This document shows, one piece after another, positions 34,208-42,200 of a stretch of DNA of 43,174 nt. How positions within the stretch are numbered: the first letter of the stretch is position 1; each line of letters begins with the position of its first letter. The translations under genes were made by a program, and so were the position numbers. A model generated the notes under the pieces. That model had not been told where the DNA came from. It saw only the letters and a program-made list of their open reading frames with translations, and did not search any database. Source of the stretch: Prolixibacteraceae bacterium. Its GTDB lineage: Bacteria > Bacteroidota > Bacteroidia > Bacteroidales > Prolixibacteraceae. Location of the stretch: positions 1 through 43,174 of the forward strand of contig CANJNY010000032.1 of assembly GCA_947475715.1 (NCBI GenBank), read 5' to 3'.

Positions 34208-35668
34208 CTAATTCTCAGGCACGTGCTTTAAAGTCTCAACCAGAAAATCCCAAAATTTCTGAACTGAAGGGATATTAACCCGTTCGTCAGGTGAATGGGG
34301 AGAGCGCATCGTTGGTCCAAATGAAATCATATCCCAGTTTGGATAAACGGCCCCTAAAATTCCACATTCCAGTCCGGCGTGGATTCCTAAAACTGCAGGA
34401 ATTCTCCCGAATTTAGCATTATAAACCTCTTTCATTCTGGCCAGGATCTGTGAATCCATATTGGGTTTCCATCCCGGATAGTTGCCATCAAAAGCCACCA
34501 TAGCACCGCCAAGGGCAAAAACGCTGTCAACCATCTCAACAAGGTCATCCTTTGCTGAGTCGACCGAGCTGCGCAGCAGACACTTTACAAATATCACCCC
34601 TTTGCTTGATTTTATTGTTGAAAGATTTGTCGAAGTTTCCACCATTCCTGCCATACCGTCACTCATACGGATCATTCCATTGGGGCATGCGTAGGCTGAA
34701 TCAATCAGATCATCCTGAACCCTCTCTTCGATCAGCGATGCAGGAACATCAGTTTGGGTGATCGTAAAACTCAATGCCGGTTCAACGGCTCCAAGCTCAT
34801 GTTTATAGATTGCTTCATACTTTGCTACTGCGCTTTTTAAGAGTGGAATATTTTCATCAGGGATAACTACCACAGCATGCGCTTCCCGGGGAATAGCATT
34901 TCGCATTCCACCACCGCTAATTTCAGCCAGACGCGCGTCAATTTCGCGGGTAACATATTTTAAAAATCGTATAATTAACTTATTGGCATTCCCTCTTCCA
35001 AGATTGATATCAAGACCGGAATGGCCGCCTTTCAATCCTGAGATCACCAGTAAAAATGGTGTTACCCCTTCAGGAACGATCACTTCGTCATATTCAAATT
35101 CGATATCGGCATTGATCCCTCCGGCACATCCGACATAGAGTTCACCCTCCTCTTCCGAGTCCATATTCAATAAAATATCCCCCTTCAGCCAATTGGGTTG
35201 TAATCCCAGAGCACCCGTCATTCCGGTCTCTTCGTCGCAGGTAAAAAGTGCTTCTAGTGGACCATGAACGAGATCAGTTGAAGCAAGGACCGCCATTGCA
35301 GAAGCTACTCCGAGACCGTTATCAGCACCAAGGGTTGTTCCTCTGGCACGAACCCAATCTCCGTCAATCCATGCATCAATCGGATCATTCTCAAAATCGT
35401 GTACTGTTCCGTTGTTTTTTTGAGGGACCATATCCAAATGCCCCTGAAAAATAATCCCTTTGCGGTTCTCCATACCCGGTGTGGCCGGTTTACGGATCAG
35501 TATATTTCCAATGGAATCTTTTTCGGTAACCAGCCCAAGGCTCTTGCCGAAGGCCATCATAAAAGCCTGAATTTTCTCCTCTTTTTTCGAGGGACGTGGT
35601 ACCTGTGTCAGTTTATAAAAATTCTCCCAAACCGCTTTGGGTTCAAGATCAACGATTTCTTTGCTCAT
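34208..35668 (-). CDS. pepD: Aminoacyl-histidine dipeptidase (M20C, PepD)
   Basis: A 486-residue cytosolic zinc dipeptidase of the M20C family (carnosinase/PepD), the normal length. Metal and catalytic residues are in place: His77 and catalytic Asp79 (FQGHLDMVP), bridging Asp116 (TLGADNGLG), catalytic Glu146 with Glu147 (TCDEETGM), Asp170 (LNMDSEEEGE) and His458 (RSPHSPDERVN). The lid domain lies between about 205 and 385 (GGHSGLDINLGRGNA). It hydrolyses Xaa-His and other dipeptides. It begins 19 bp after the MFS gene encoded upstream, so the two are almost certainly co-transcribed, which points to dipeptide uptake followed by hydrolysis. A strong terminator follows. Confidence 0.96.
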   Translation of the reverse strand: MSKEIVDLEPKAVWENFYKLTQVPRPSKKEEKIQAFMMAFGKSLGLVTEKDSIGNILIRKPATPGMENRKGIIFQGHLDMVPQKNNGTVHDFENDPIDAWIDGDWVRARGTTLGADNGLGVASAMAVLASTDLVHGPLEALFTCDEETGMTGALGLQPNWLKGDILLNMDSEEEGELYVGCAGGINADIEFEYDEVIVPEGVTPFLLVISGLKGGHSGLDINLGRGNANKLIIRFLKYVTREIDARLAEISGGGMRNAIPREAHAVVVIPDENIPLLKSAVAKYEAIYKHELGAVEPALSFTITQTDVPASLIEERVQDDLIDSAYACPNGMIRMSDGMAGMVETSTNLSTIKSSKGVIFVKCLLRSSVDSAKDDLVEMVDSVFALGGAMVAFDGNYPGWKPNMDSQILARMKEVYNAKFGRIPAVLGIHAGLECGILGAVYPNWDMISFGPTMRSPHSPDERVNIPSVQKFWDFLVETLKHVPEN

Positions 35669-35687
35669 AACTTAATAAAATTAAATA

Positions 35688-37106
35688 TTATACAGTAGTT
35701 TTACGATGTTCGATATTTGGTAATTCCAAACCATAACCCTTTTTACGGTCTTCTGCTTTTAATAAAAAGGAGAAGATAATAGCCACCATTCCGAAACACG
35801 CGAATATGAGCATCGGAATCATATAATTATATTGTGTAATAACCTGTTCTTTACCGTCAACCAATTTATTTAGTGTACCTGTTATGCAATATTTATCCAA
35901 AACAATACCAATAAGGAGTGGGACACCCATTAATCCCCAGTTCTGAACCCAGAATGTCATTGCATAAGCCGTCCCTAATTTGCTCTCAGGAATTATCTTG
36001 GCTATTGAGGGCCACATCGCTGAAGGGACCATCGAAAAGGCGATTCCAAGGACCATTACTAATCCAATGGCAATAGGAAAGCTATTTAACGAAGGGACTG
36101 CGAACAATAAATGAACACAAACCAGGAGAATCGAGCCAATAATCATAATTGTAGCACCTCTCCCCTTCTTATCGAACATGCTTCCAAACACCGGAGTTAG
36201 CAGCAGCGCACTAAAAGGAAGTAAGGCAGGAATATAACCGGCAAAGGAGTCTGTAATCCCAAATTTCTGTACGATCATATTTGTGGCATACTTAATAAAC
36301 GGGAAAACAGCAGAATAAAAGAGTACGCAAAGGATAGTGATGTACCAAAATGCACGGTTTCTGCCGATTTCGATAATATCAGCAAATTTAAATTCTTCAT
36401 CAGCAGCTACACCGGCATTTGCATCTTCCTGATCCAACTGGCGGTCCATAAAGGTAAACAATACAAACACGAGCATCCCGATACCCAGCAGGAAAAGGGA
36501 AACAATCACCGGCATACTGATATCACCCGTTAATTTTATTAATGGAATGGGTGTGAACATGGCCAAAGCTGTTCCAATACGACCCGTCGATGTGTTAAGT
36601 CCGATTGCCAGTGCCATCTCTTTTCCGCGAAACCAACGCACTACGGCTTTGTTCGCTGCAATACCAAACATTTCGCATCCTACTCCAAAAACAGCAAATC
36701 CAAAGCCTGCCACTACAGCAGATTTTGTAGTTGGAGCAATCATTTGCCAGGATCCGATAGTTAATTCAAACATCCCATGAAAATGGCCAGAAATCGCGAG
36801 GTATTTAATAAACCCCCCAATCAGCATAATTGCAATGGCCAGAATTCCGGTAAACCGCACTCCCATTTTATCGAGAATCATTCCACTGAAAACCAGCATC
36901 AGCAGAAACACATTAAACCAGCCATAACCGCTGGTAAATAATCCATAATCCGAAGCCGACCAGGATAGATTGGCTTGTAACCGTTCCTGTAAAGGCGCCA
37001 TTGCGTCTGTCAGGTAATACATACACATCATAGTAAATGACACCAGACCCAGCATCAACCACCGTGCTGACTTAGAGTCCCGAAGAGATTTTTTTAGTTC
37101 CTGCAT
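35688..37106 (-). CDS. MFS transporter, MFSD1-like (probable dipeptide transporter)
   Basis: A 472-residue, 12-TM major facilitator. The TM2 and loop 2-3 stretch GYGWFNVFLLMLVFSGMILD followed by KMGVRFTG recalls the xWPNVxLxxxGGxxxDKxGxR region of MFSD1-like carriers. A long cytoplasmic loop after TM6 (FTFMDRQLDQEDANAGVAAD) and an extracytoplasmic insert near TM11 (YCITGTLNKLVDGKEQ) are visible. Human MFSD1 has been described as a lysosomal dipeptide transporter. Together with the co-transcribed pepD 19 bp downstream this makes a dipeptide substrate likely, but the MFSD1 link is from memory of motifs and should be treated as inference. A different anion or organic acid carrier is possible. 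Confidence 0.8.
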   Translation of the reverse strand: MQELKKSLRDSKSARWLMLGLVSFTMMCMYYLTDAMAPLQERLQANLSWSASDYGLFTSGYGWFNVFLLMLVFSGMILDKMGVRFTGILAIAIMLIGGFIKYLAISGHFHGMFELTIGSWQMIAPTTKSAVVAGFGFAVFGVGCEMFGIAANKAVVRWFRGKEMALAIGLNTSTGRIGTALAMFTPIPLIKLTGDISMPVIVSLFLLGIGMLVFVLFTFMDRQLDQEDANAGVAADEEFKFADIIEIGRNRAFWYITILCVLFYSAVFPFIKYATNMIVQKFGITDSFAGYIPALLPFSALLLTPVFGSMFDKKGRGATIMIIGSILLVCVHLLFAVPSLNSFPIAIGLVMVLGIAFSMVPSAMWPSIAKIIPESKLGTAYAMTFWVQNWGLMGVPLLIGIVLDKYCITGTLNKLVDGKEQVITQYNYMIPMLIFACFGMVAIIFSFLLKAEDRKKGYGLELPNIEHRKTTV

Positions 37107-37251
37107 TTTTATTAGGTAAAGATGTTTAAAAAGATTAATTACGTTTGATTTTTATACAATCCAAAAAAGTTTTTGGCTTCGCAATATAGTTAAAAAGTGG
37201 ATAGTTAATATTTGCGGCAGATCAGGAAAAATAAGTGAAAAATTGAAATGC

Positions 37252-37296
37252 AAATTGCAAAATTCAAATTTACAGCCTATTTGAATTTTGCAATTT
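37252..37296. terminator. 18-bp perfect hairpin after the DUF4831 gene
   Basis: AAATTGCAAAATTCAAAT (37252-37269) pairs perfectly with 37279-37296 across a 9-nt loop. A T-rich tract follows on the plus strand, and T-rich sequence also follows on the minus strand. It lies 26 bp after the DUF4831 stop. Confidence 0.75.
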
Positions 37297-37321
37297 ATTT
37301 TTTCCTTTTTCGACAATACGA

Positions 37322-38431
37322 TCAATTCCCCACCCGCTTTATAGCTCCTGTTACCGGGTGAAGTTCAATTGAATACTCTCCGTTTACCAATCCGTCAGGG
37401 AAAGGGGCAACAACTCCAAACTGAGCCATTGCAAATCGTGACTGAGCAAGTACCTCACTACCGTTTAGTAACCGGGCCACAACAGATCCCGGAATCCGGT
37501 AGAAGAGTCCATTTGTAGAGATCTCACCAGCGGCAGGAGCCGATTTCTGTTCACTATTGCGTATCAGATCCTGATTGGGATCCAATTCAAGCATAATGGG
37601 TTTACCTGAAACATTACTCTCAGGCAAAACCCCTGAGGTTGGGGAAAAGCGGAAAGCAACCAATGGTTTATTTGCTTTGGCATCCGGAACAACCTCGAAT
37701 ATATATTTATGAGTAACTTTATATGACTTTCCGATAAACAAAGCTTCATATTCTGAAATTATTTTATTTAACTCATTAACCATTACCTGATACGCCTGTC
37801 CGTCCGGAGGAAGTTTATCATATTTCGAGGCCAGGATAAGTGCTTTCCGTTTCCGAAATTTGATCACATCCTGACCTGCTTCAGCAGCTTTTTCCTCAAA
37901 TGTTTTCACTTTATCGCCCGAGTGTTTGGTAGAATCTTTTCCAACAAGGAATGAATGCATCGACAATTCGGACCAGATATCATGAGGGAGCTCTACAGAA
38001 GGGGTAAAATCGGTTGTCGACGTTTTAGTTCCCTCTCCCTTCACCGAACTATTTACACCCATTAAAACACCCTCGTCCGATAGACTGAGCATCGAAGCAA
38101 TGGCACCATTGGCTTTATGCACTTCGGTTGGATCGGGAGCACCAAAGGTTTCCAGTTTAAGGTCTGTAATTTTCCAGGTGTCACCATCAGAAGATGCGGC
38201 ATTTTTTATCCCTAAATATTTTGAGGCATACTCATAATAGGGACCATGAAAGAATTTCTCCTGAGACACATCAGCCATGATGCGGATTCCCGTACGCGGA
38301 AGGGTATAGATTACCCCACCCTGAAATACGCTCATCTCAGTTGCCCCTTTCTTTTTGTCATCTTTCGCAGATGCAGTAAAACTTCCGGCAATAAGCAGAG
38401 CGGCTAATACTAGTATTGAAAATTGTTTCAT
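37322..38431 (-). CDS. DUF4831 family secreted protein
   Basis: A 369-residue exported protein of unknown function with a clear Sec signal peptide (MKQFSILVLAALLIAGSFTASA). It matches what I know as DUF4831, a family found mostly in Bacteroidota: GGVIYTLPRTGIRIMADVSQ near the N-terminus, KFFHGPYYEYASKYLGIKNA, a central helical stretch with FRKRKALILASKYDKLPPDG, and a C-terminal FYRIPGSVVARLLNGSEVLA. No enzyme motif or lipobox is seen; periplasmic location is likely. It starts 40 bp after the Nnr gene and is probably co-transcribed with it. No function should be assigned. Confidence 0.8.
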   Translation of the reverse strand: MKQFSILVLAALLIAGSFTASAKDDKKKGATEMSVFQGGVIYTLPRTGIRIMADVSQEKFFHGPYYEYASKYLGIKNAASSDGDTWKITDLKLETFGAPDPTEVHKANGAIASMLSLSDEGVLMGVNSSVKGEGTKTSTTDFTPSVELPHDIWSELSMHSFLVGKDSTKHSGDKVKTFEEKAAEAGQDVIKFRKRKALILASKYDKLPPDGQAYQVMVNELNKIISEYEALFIGKSYKVTHKYIFEVVPDAKANKPLVAFRFSPTSGVLPESNVSGKPIMLELDPNQDLIRNSEQKSAPAAGEISTNGLFYRIPGSVVARLLNGSEVLAQSRFAMAQFGVVAPFPDGLVNGEYSIELHPVTGAIKRVGN

Positions 38432-38471
38432 TTTTATAATTTTTGGTTATTATTTCCGAAATTTTAAGAAA

Positions 38472-40022
38472 TCAAAAGTGGTTCTTTTTTTTGGCTTTCC
38501 CAAAGGAAGATTCACTTTTCAATGCAGAAAATGCCAACCCCAGATGGTCGGCTATTTCACCTGCCATTAAAGCCTCCTCGGATGAACCCACAAGCGATAA
38601 ATCACCCGAAAGCCCGTGCAGAAATACACCCAGCACAGCGGAATCATGCGCAGTGTAACCCTGTGCCAATAACCCTGTCAAAATCCCTGTAAGTACATCA
38701 CCGCTTCCTCCTGTTGCCATACCCGGATTACCTGAACTATTAAACCAGCAGCACCCATCAGGTAAAATAACCGCGGTATAGGCCCCTTTAAGGATTAAAA
38801 TAATTTTATATTTCTCACAGAACTTCCGAGCCAGGGATAACCGCTCAAAATCATTTTCAGCCTTGCCTGCCAGGCGCTCAAACTCTACCGGATGAGGCGA
38901 CAGTATCGAATCTTCCTTTAAAAGATATAGCATTTCAGGATATTCCGATAAAATATTCAGCGCATCAGCATCGATAACCAACGGCCCATTATAATTTTGC
39001 AGAAGCATCCGTAAGGCAGAGACCGTTTCAGTTGATTTTCCAATGCCCGGACCTATTCCAATCGCCTTGTAACCTGACAAAAGGGTAATCTGCGAAATTG
39101 TATTTTCAGATTTATCCGCAGCAACCATTGCCTCAGGAAGCGCAGTTTGCATAATTTGATTTCCTATCCGTGGAAGATGGACAGTTACCAGACCGACTCC
39201 CGATCTCAGACATCCTTTAGCCGCAAGAACGGCAGCCCCCATTTTCCCGTAGCTCCCTGCAACTAACAGTGCATGCCCGAAGCTCCCTTTGTGGGAAAAT
39301 TTAGCACGTCGCTTTAGAATTCCAGCCATTGTTTGCCGGTCAGAAAAGTTCCATTGCGTTTGAGTGGAAGCGATTCCATCAGGATGTAACCCAATCGGTA
39401 ATACTTCCCACTTACCGGTAAACTGCTCATTTTCTCTGAAGAAAAAACTTAATTTGGGAAATTCAAAGGTTAAGGTATAGGTTGCCTTAATGATAGCCTC
39501 CGGATCATTTGCTCTATTATCCTCCCCCATAAGTCCTGATGGAATATCAATGGAGAGTATTGGAATAGCTGAATTATTCAGGTGCTTAACCAACCTTGCC
39601 GGAAATCCCGAAAGTGGTCTGGTTAAACCGGAACCAAAAAGACCATCCACAACCATATCATAATCAGAAATAGCAGGTAGCTCGATCCCTGAATCCCAAT
39701 TTATAGTGGTAACCTGATCAACCACTTGCAATCGCTTAAGATTAATTAAAAAGCTCTCAGAAAAACGCGCTCCCAAATCAGCGATGAAAACATGAACCTT
39801 GAAATTCTTATCCTTGAGCAGTCTGGCTACTGCGAGGGCATCGCCTCCGTTATTTCCGGGGCCGGCAAAAATGGCAATCCTTAAATCGCAATTTATAGTG
39901 TTCGAAATCCAGTCAGCAACCTGCATCGAAGCACGCTCCATCAAATCAATGGGCTCAATCGGTTCGTTTACGATTGTATACTTATCCAGATCAGTAATTT
40001 GAGCTGTAATGAAAATTTTCAT
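38472..40022 (-). CDS. nnr: Bifunctional NAD(P)H-hydrate epimerase / ADP-dependent dehydratase
   Basis: A 516-residue fused metabolite-repair enzyme, the usual bacterial length. The N-terminal YjeF epimerase domain (about 1-215) has AIFAGPGNNGGDALAVARLL (residues 51-68) and DGLFGSGLTRPLSG. The C-terminal ribokinase-like dehydratase domain (about 225-505) has HKGSFGHALLVAGSYGKMGA, KAIGIGPGIGKSTE, SPHPVEFERL and the catalytic GGSGDVLTGILTGLL with Asp442. It interconverts R- and S-NAD(P)HX and dehydrates the S form with ADP, restoring NAD(P)H in the cytoplasm. It has a good Bacteroidota promoter just upstream and leads a two-gene unit with the DUF4831 gene. The assignment is firm. Confidence 0.97.
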   Translation of the reverse strand: MKIFITAQITDLDKYTIVNEPIEPIDLMERASMQVADWISNTINCDLRIAIFAGPGNNGGDALAVARLLKDKNFKVHVFIADLGARFSESFLINLKRLQVVDQVTTINWDSGIELPAISDYDMVVDGLFGSGLTRPLSGFPARLVKHLNNSAIPILSIDIPSGLMGEDNRANDPEAIIKATYTLTFEFPKLSFFFRENEQFTGKWEVLPIGLHPDGIASTQTQWNFSDRQTMAGILKRRAKFSHKGSFGHALLVAGSYGKMGAAVLAAKGCLRSGVGLVTVHLPRIGNQIMQTALPEAMVAADKSENTISQITLLSGYKAIGIGPGIGKSTETVSALRMLLQNYNGPLVIDADALNILSEYPEMLYLLKEDSILSPHPVEFERLAGKAENDFERLSLARKFCEKYKIILILKGAYTAVILPDGCCWFNSSGNPGMATGGSGDVLTGILTGLLAQGYTAHDSAVLGVFLHGLSGDLSLVGSSEEALMAGEIADHLGLAFSALKSESSFGKAKKKNHF

Positions 40023-40043
40023 CCCGGAGAGTTATTCTTTATT

Positions 40044-40074
40044 CAAAGCTACGAATAAATTGACTTAACTCAAA
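40044..40074 (-). promoter_or_regulatory. Bacteroidota-type promoter of nnr
   Basis: On the minus strand TTTG (40071-40074) is followed by a 19-bp spacer and TAGCTTTG (40044-40051), an exact match to TTTG-N19-TAnnTTTG. The start of transcription would lie only about 15 nt before the ATG at 40022. Confidence 0.7.
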
Positions 40075-40205
40075 TTATGAAAAAACATGATCACTAATTT
40101 ATCAATTATGATTACATGGTAGTGCTAAATTTCAAATTACCTGTATCTTTCAACTCGGAGGTAAAACAGGAGACGTAGCATTGTAAGGTGAATTGAAAAG
40201 TTCGT

Positions 40206-40213
40206 TATATTTG
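40206..40213 (+). promoter_or_regulatory. Candidate promoter of the POT transporter gene
   Basis: TATATTTG matches the TAnnTTTG -7 box, with ATTG at 40180-40183 as a weak -33 box (spacer 22). The ATG at 40251 lies 37 bp downstream. Confidence 0.5.
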
Positions 40214-40250
40214 CCGCAATTAGACAATTAACCCTTAAAACTATAATTTT

Positions 40251-42035
40251 ATGCTGAAAGGACATCCCAAAGGGCTCTTAGTGGCCTTCTTTGCAAATAT
40301 GGGTGAGCGGTTCGGATTTTACACAATGATGGCAATCCTGGTATTGTTTTTACAGGTGAAATTTGGATTGACAGAACAAGAGGCCGGCGGATATTACAGC
40401 TGGTTTTATTTTGGAATCTATGCCCTTGCCTTAATCGGTGGTTTACTGGCCGATGCCACAAAAAAATATAAACTGGTAATTTTTGGAGGAATCTTGATTA
40501 TGTTTTCCGGATATGTGCTGATGGCAATTCCGGGAGTATCATTAAACTTAACCCTGGTCAGTCTTTTTGTGATCGCCTTTGGAAACGGGCTTTTTAAAGG
40601 AAACCTGCAGGCTGTGGTAGGACAGTTGTACGACGATCCCAAATATGAGAAGCTAAGAGACTCTGCTTTTATGGTATTTTACATGGGTATTAATGTAGGT
40701 GCCTTTTTCGCACCCTTTGCTGCCACCGGAGTAAGAAACTGGTTTCTGAAGACCAATGGGTTTATGCACGATGGAAGTCTTCCGGCCATGTGTCACCAAT
40801 ACATCAATGGAACCTTAACCGATCCGACAAAATTTCAGGAACTTGCCAATAACGTTTCGTTGACAGGTCCGGTTTCAGATCTTTCCAAATTTGCAACCAG
40901 CTATATCAATGTATTTTCAACAGGTTATAATTATGCCTTTGGAATTGCGGCAGGCGCCATGCTCGTTTCGATGTTGATCTATGTAATCTTCAATAAGCAT
41001 CTTCCAAATAAGGAAAAAGCGGAGGCCGCCAATGCACCGCAGGTTGAAAAGAAACCGTGGGCATTTGCCTCTGCCCTGGCTGTGGGAACCATTATTTATT
41101 CGATCATCAATTATGGGTTTGGAGTTCAGGATATCGCCCTTGCAGTTGGATTATTCGGAACCTTTATAGCCTGGATCATAACAATCTCGAATAAAGATGA
41201 AAAACCCAGGATTATTGCACTGATTCTCGTTTTTATTGTGGTGATCTTCTTCTGGATGTCCTTCCATCAAAATGGTTTAACGCTTACTTTCTTTGCCCGG
41301 GATTATATTGCCAAGGAAGTTAGTGCCTTCACTTTTCTCTTTTTTGATTTAAGTTCAATGCTGGCTGTAATTGCTACAATTGCAGGTATTTTTGTGATGA
41401 TTGGGAAAAACAAAGCAATACTGACACGGCTGATTGGTGCCGGATTATTTATTGTCGGCGGGGGATTATCCTATTATTATATGAGCCAAAACGGGGTAAC
41501 GAACTCGATCGCTCCGGAAGTTTTCCAGTCGTTTAACCCTTTATTTATTGTCGCCTTGACAACCCTGGTAATGGGACTGTTTGCTTTTCTGAATAAAATC
41601 GGAAAGGAACCATCAACTCCAAAAAAGATCGGTTTTGGAATGATTATAGCTGCTTTGGGATTTTTACTGGTACTTGTTGCATCACTCAATGTGATCTCTC
41701 CCCATGAGTTAGCCGGAGCTCCTGTTCCAAACTCTTCGCGGGTCTCCCCATACTGGCTGATCAATAGCTACTTAATCCTGACTATTGCCGAGTTATTTCT
41801 AAGTCCCATGGGATTATCATTTGTATCAAAAGTGGCCCCGGCCAGGTTCCAGGGTTTGATGCAGGGTGGATGGCTTTTGGCTGCTGCAGTTGGAAATAAA
41901 CTTCTTTTTGTCGGAAGCTTCTTCTGGGGTAAAATTGAACTCTGGCAACTGTGGGCAATCTTTATTGTCTGCTGTGCCATCTCCGCCACTTTTATGTTTT
42001 CGATGATCAAAAGGTTAGAAAAGGTAACCGGTTAA
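40251..42035 (+). CDS. POT/PTR2-family proton-dependent oligopeptide transporter
   Basis: A 594-residue inner-membrane carrier of the POT (PTR2) family. The N-terminal GHPKGLLVAFFANMGERFGF corresponds to the family ExxERF motif in TM1, but the first Glu is Asn16, while Glu19-Arg20-Phe21 are kept. GGLLADATKKYKLVIFGGI matches the TM2-TM3 signature, and a later segment PYWLINSYLILTIAELFLSP followed by MGLSFVSKVAPARFQGLMQG matches the C-terminal PTR2 signature (ELFxSPxGLxxxxKxAP). It would import di- and tripeptides with protons. The gene stands alone on the plus strand, divergent from nnr, with its own promoter and terminator. The Asn substitution may belong to a Bacteroidota subfamily with altered coupling. 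Confidence 0.9.
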   Translation: MLKGHPKGLLVAFFANMGERFGFYTMMAILVLFLQVKFGLTEQEAGGYYSWFYFGIYALALIGGLLADATKKYKLVIFGGILIMFSGYVLMAIPGVSLNLTLVSLFVIAFGNGLFKGNLQAVVGQLYDDPKYEKLRDSAFMVFYMGINVGAFFAPFAATGVRNWFLKTNGFMHDGSLPAMCHQYINGTLTDPTKFQELANNVSLTGPVSDLSKFATSYINVFSTGYNYAFGIAAGAMLVSMLIYVIFNKHLPNKEKAEAANAPQVEKKPWAFASALAVGTIIYSIINYGFGVQDIALAVGLFGTFIAWIITISNKDEKPRIIALILVFIVVIFFWMSFHQNGLTLTFFARDYIAKEVSAFTFLFFDLSSMLAVIATIAGIFVMIGKNKAILTRLIGAGLFIVGGGLSYYYMSQNGVTNSIAPEVFQSFNPLFIVALTTLVMGLFAFLNKIGKEPSTPKKIGFGMIIAALGFLLVLVASLNVISPHELAGAPVPNSSRVSPYWLINSYLILTIAELFLSPMGLSFVSKVAPARFQGLMQGGWLLAAAVGNKLLFVGSFFWGKIELWQLWAIFIVCCAISATFMFSMIKRLEKVTG

Positions 42036-42044
42036 AAAAAAGGT

Positions 42045-42075
42045 GCCCTGACAGCGTTTTGAAACCTGTCAGGGC
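42045..42075 (+). terminator. Hairpin terminator after the POT gene
   Basis: GCCCTGACAG (42045-42054) pairs with CTGTCAGGGC (42066-42075), 10 bp perfect, directly after the stop codon. The arms and the loop TTTTGAAA resemble the pepD terminator at 34159-34189. Confidence 0.8.
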
Positions 42076-42200
42076 TTCTCACTATGATATCACTGACAGA
42101 AATTCTTACAAATCACTAATCAAGTTTAAGATAATTATTTTAGTGATATACAGCCTTACATCTCAAAAAGCGATTCATAATTTAAATTTAAATTTGTTAA

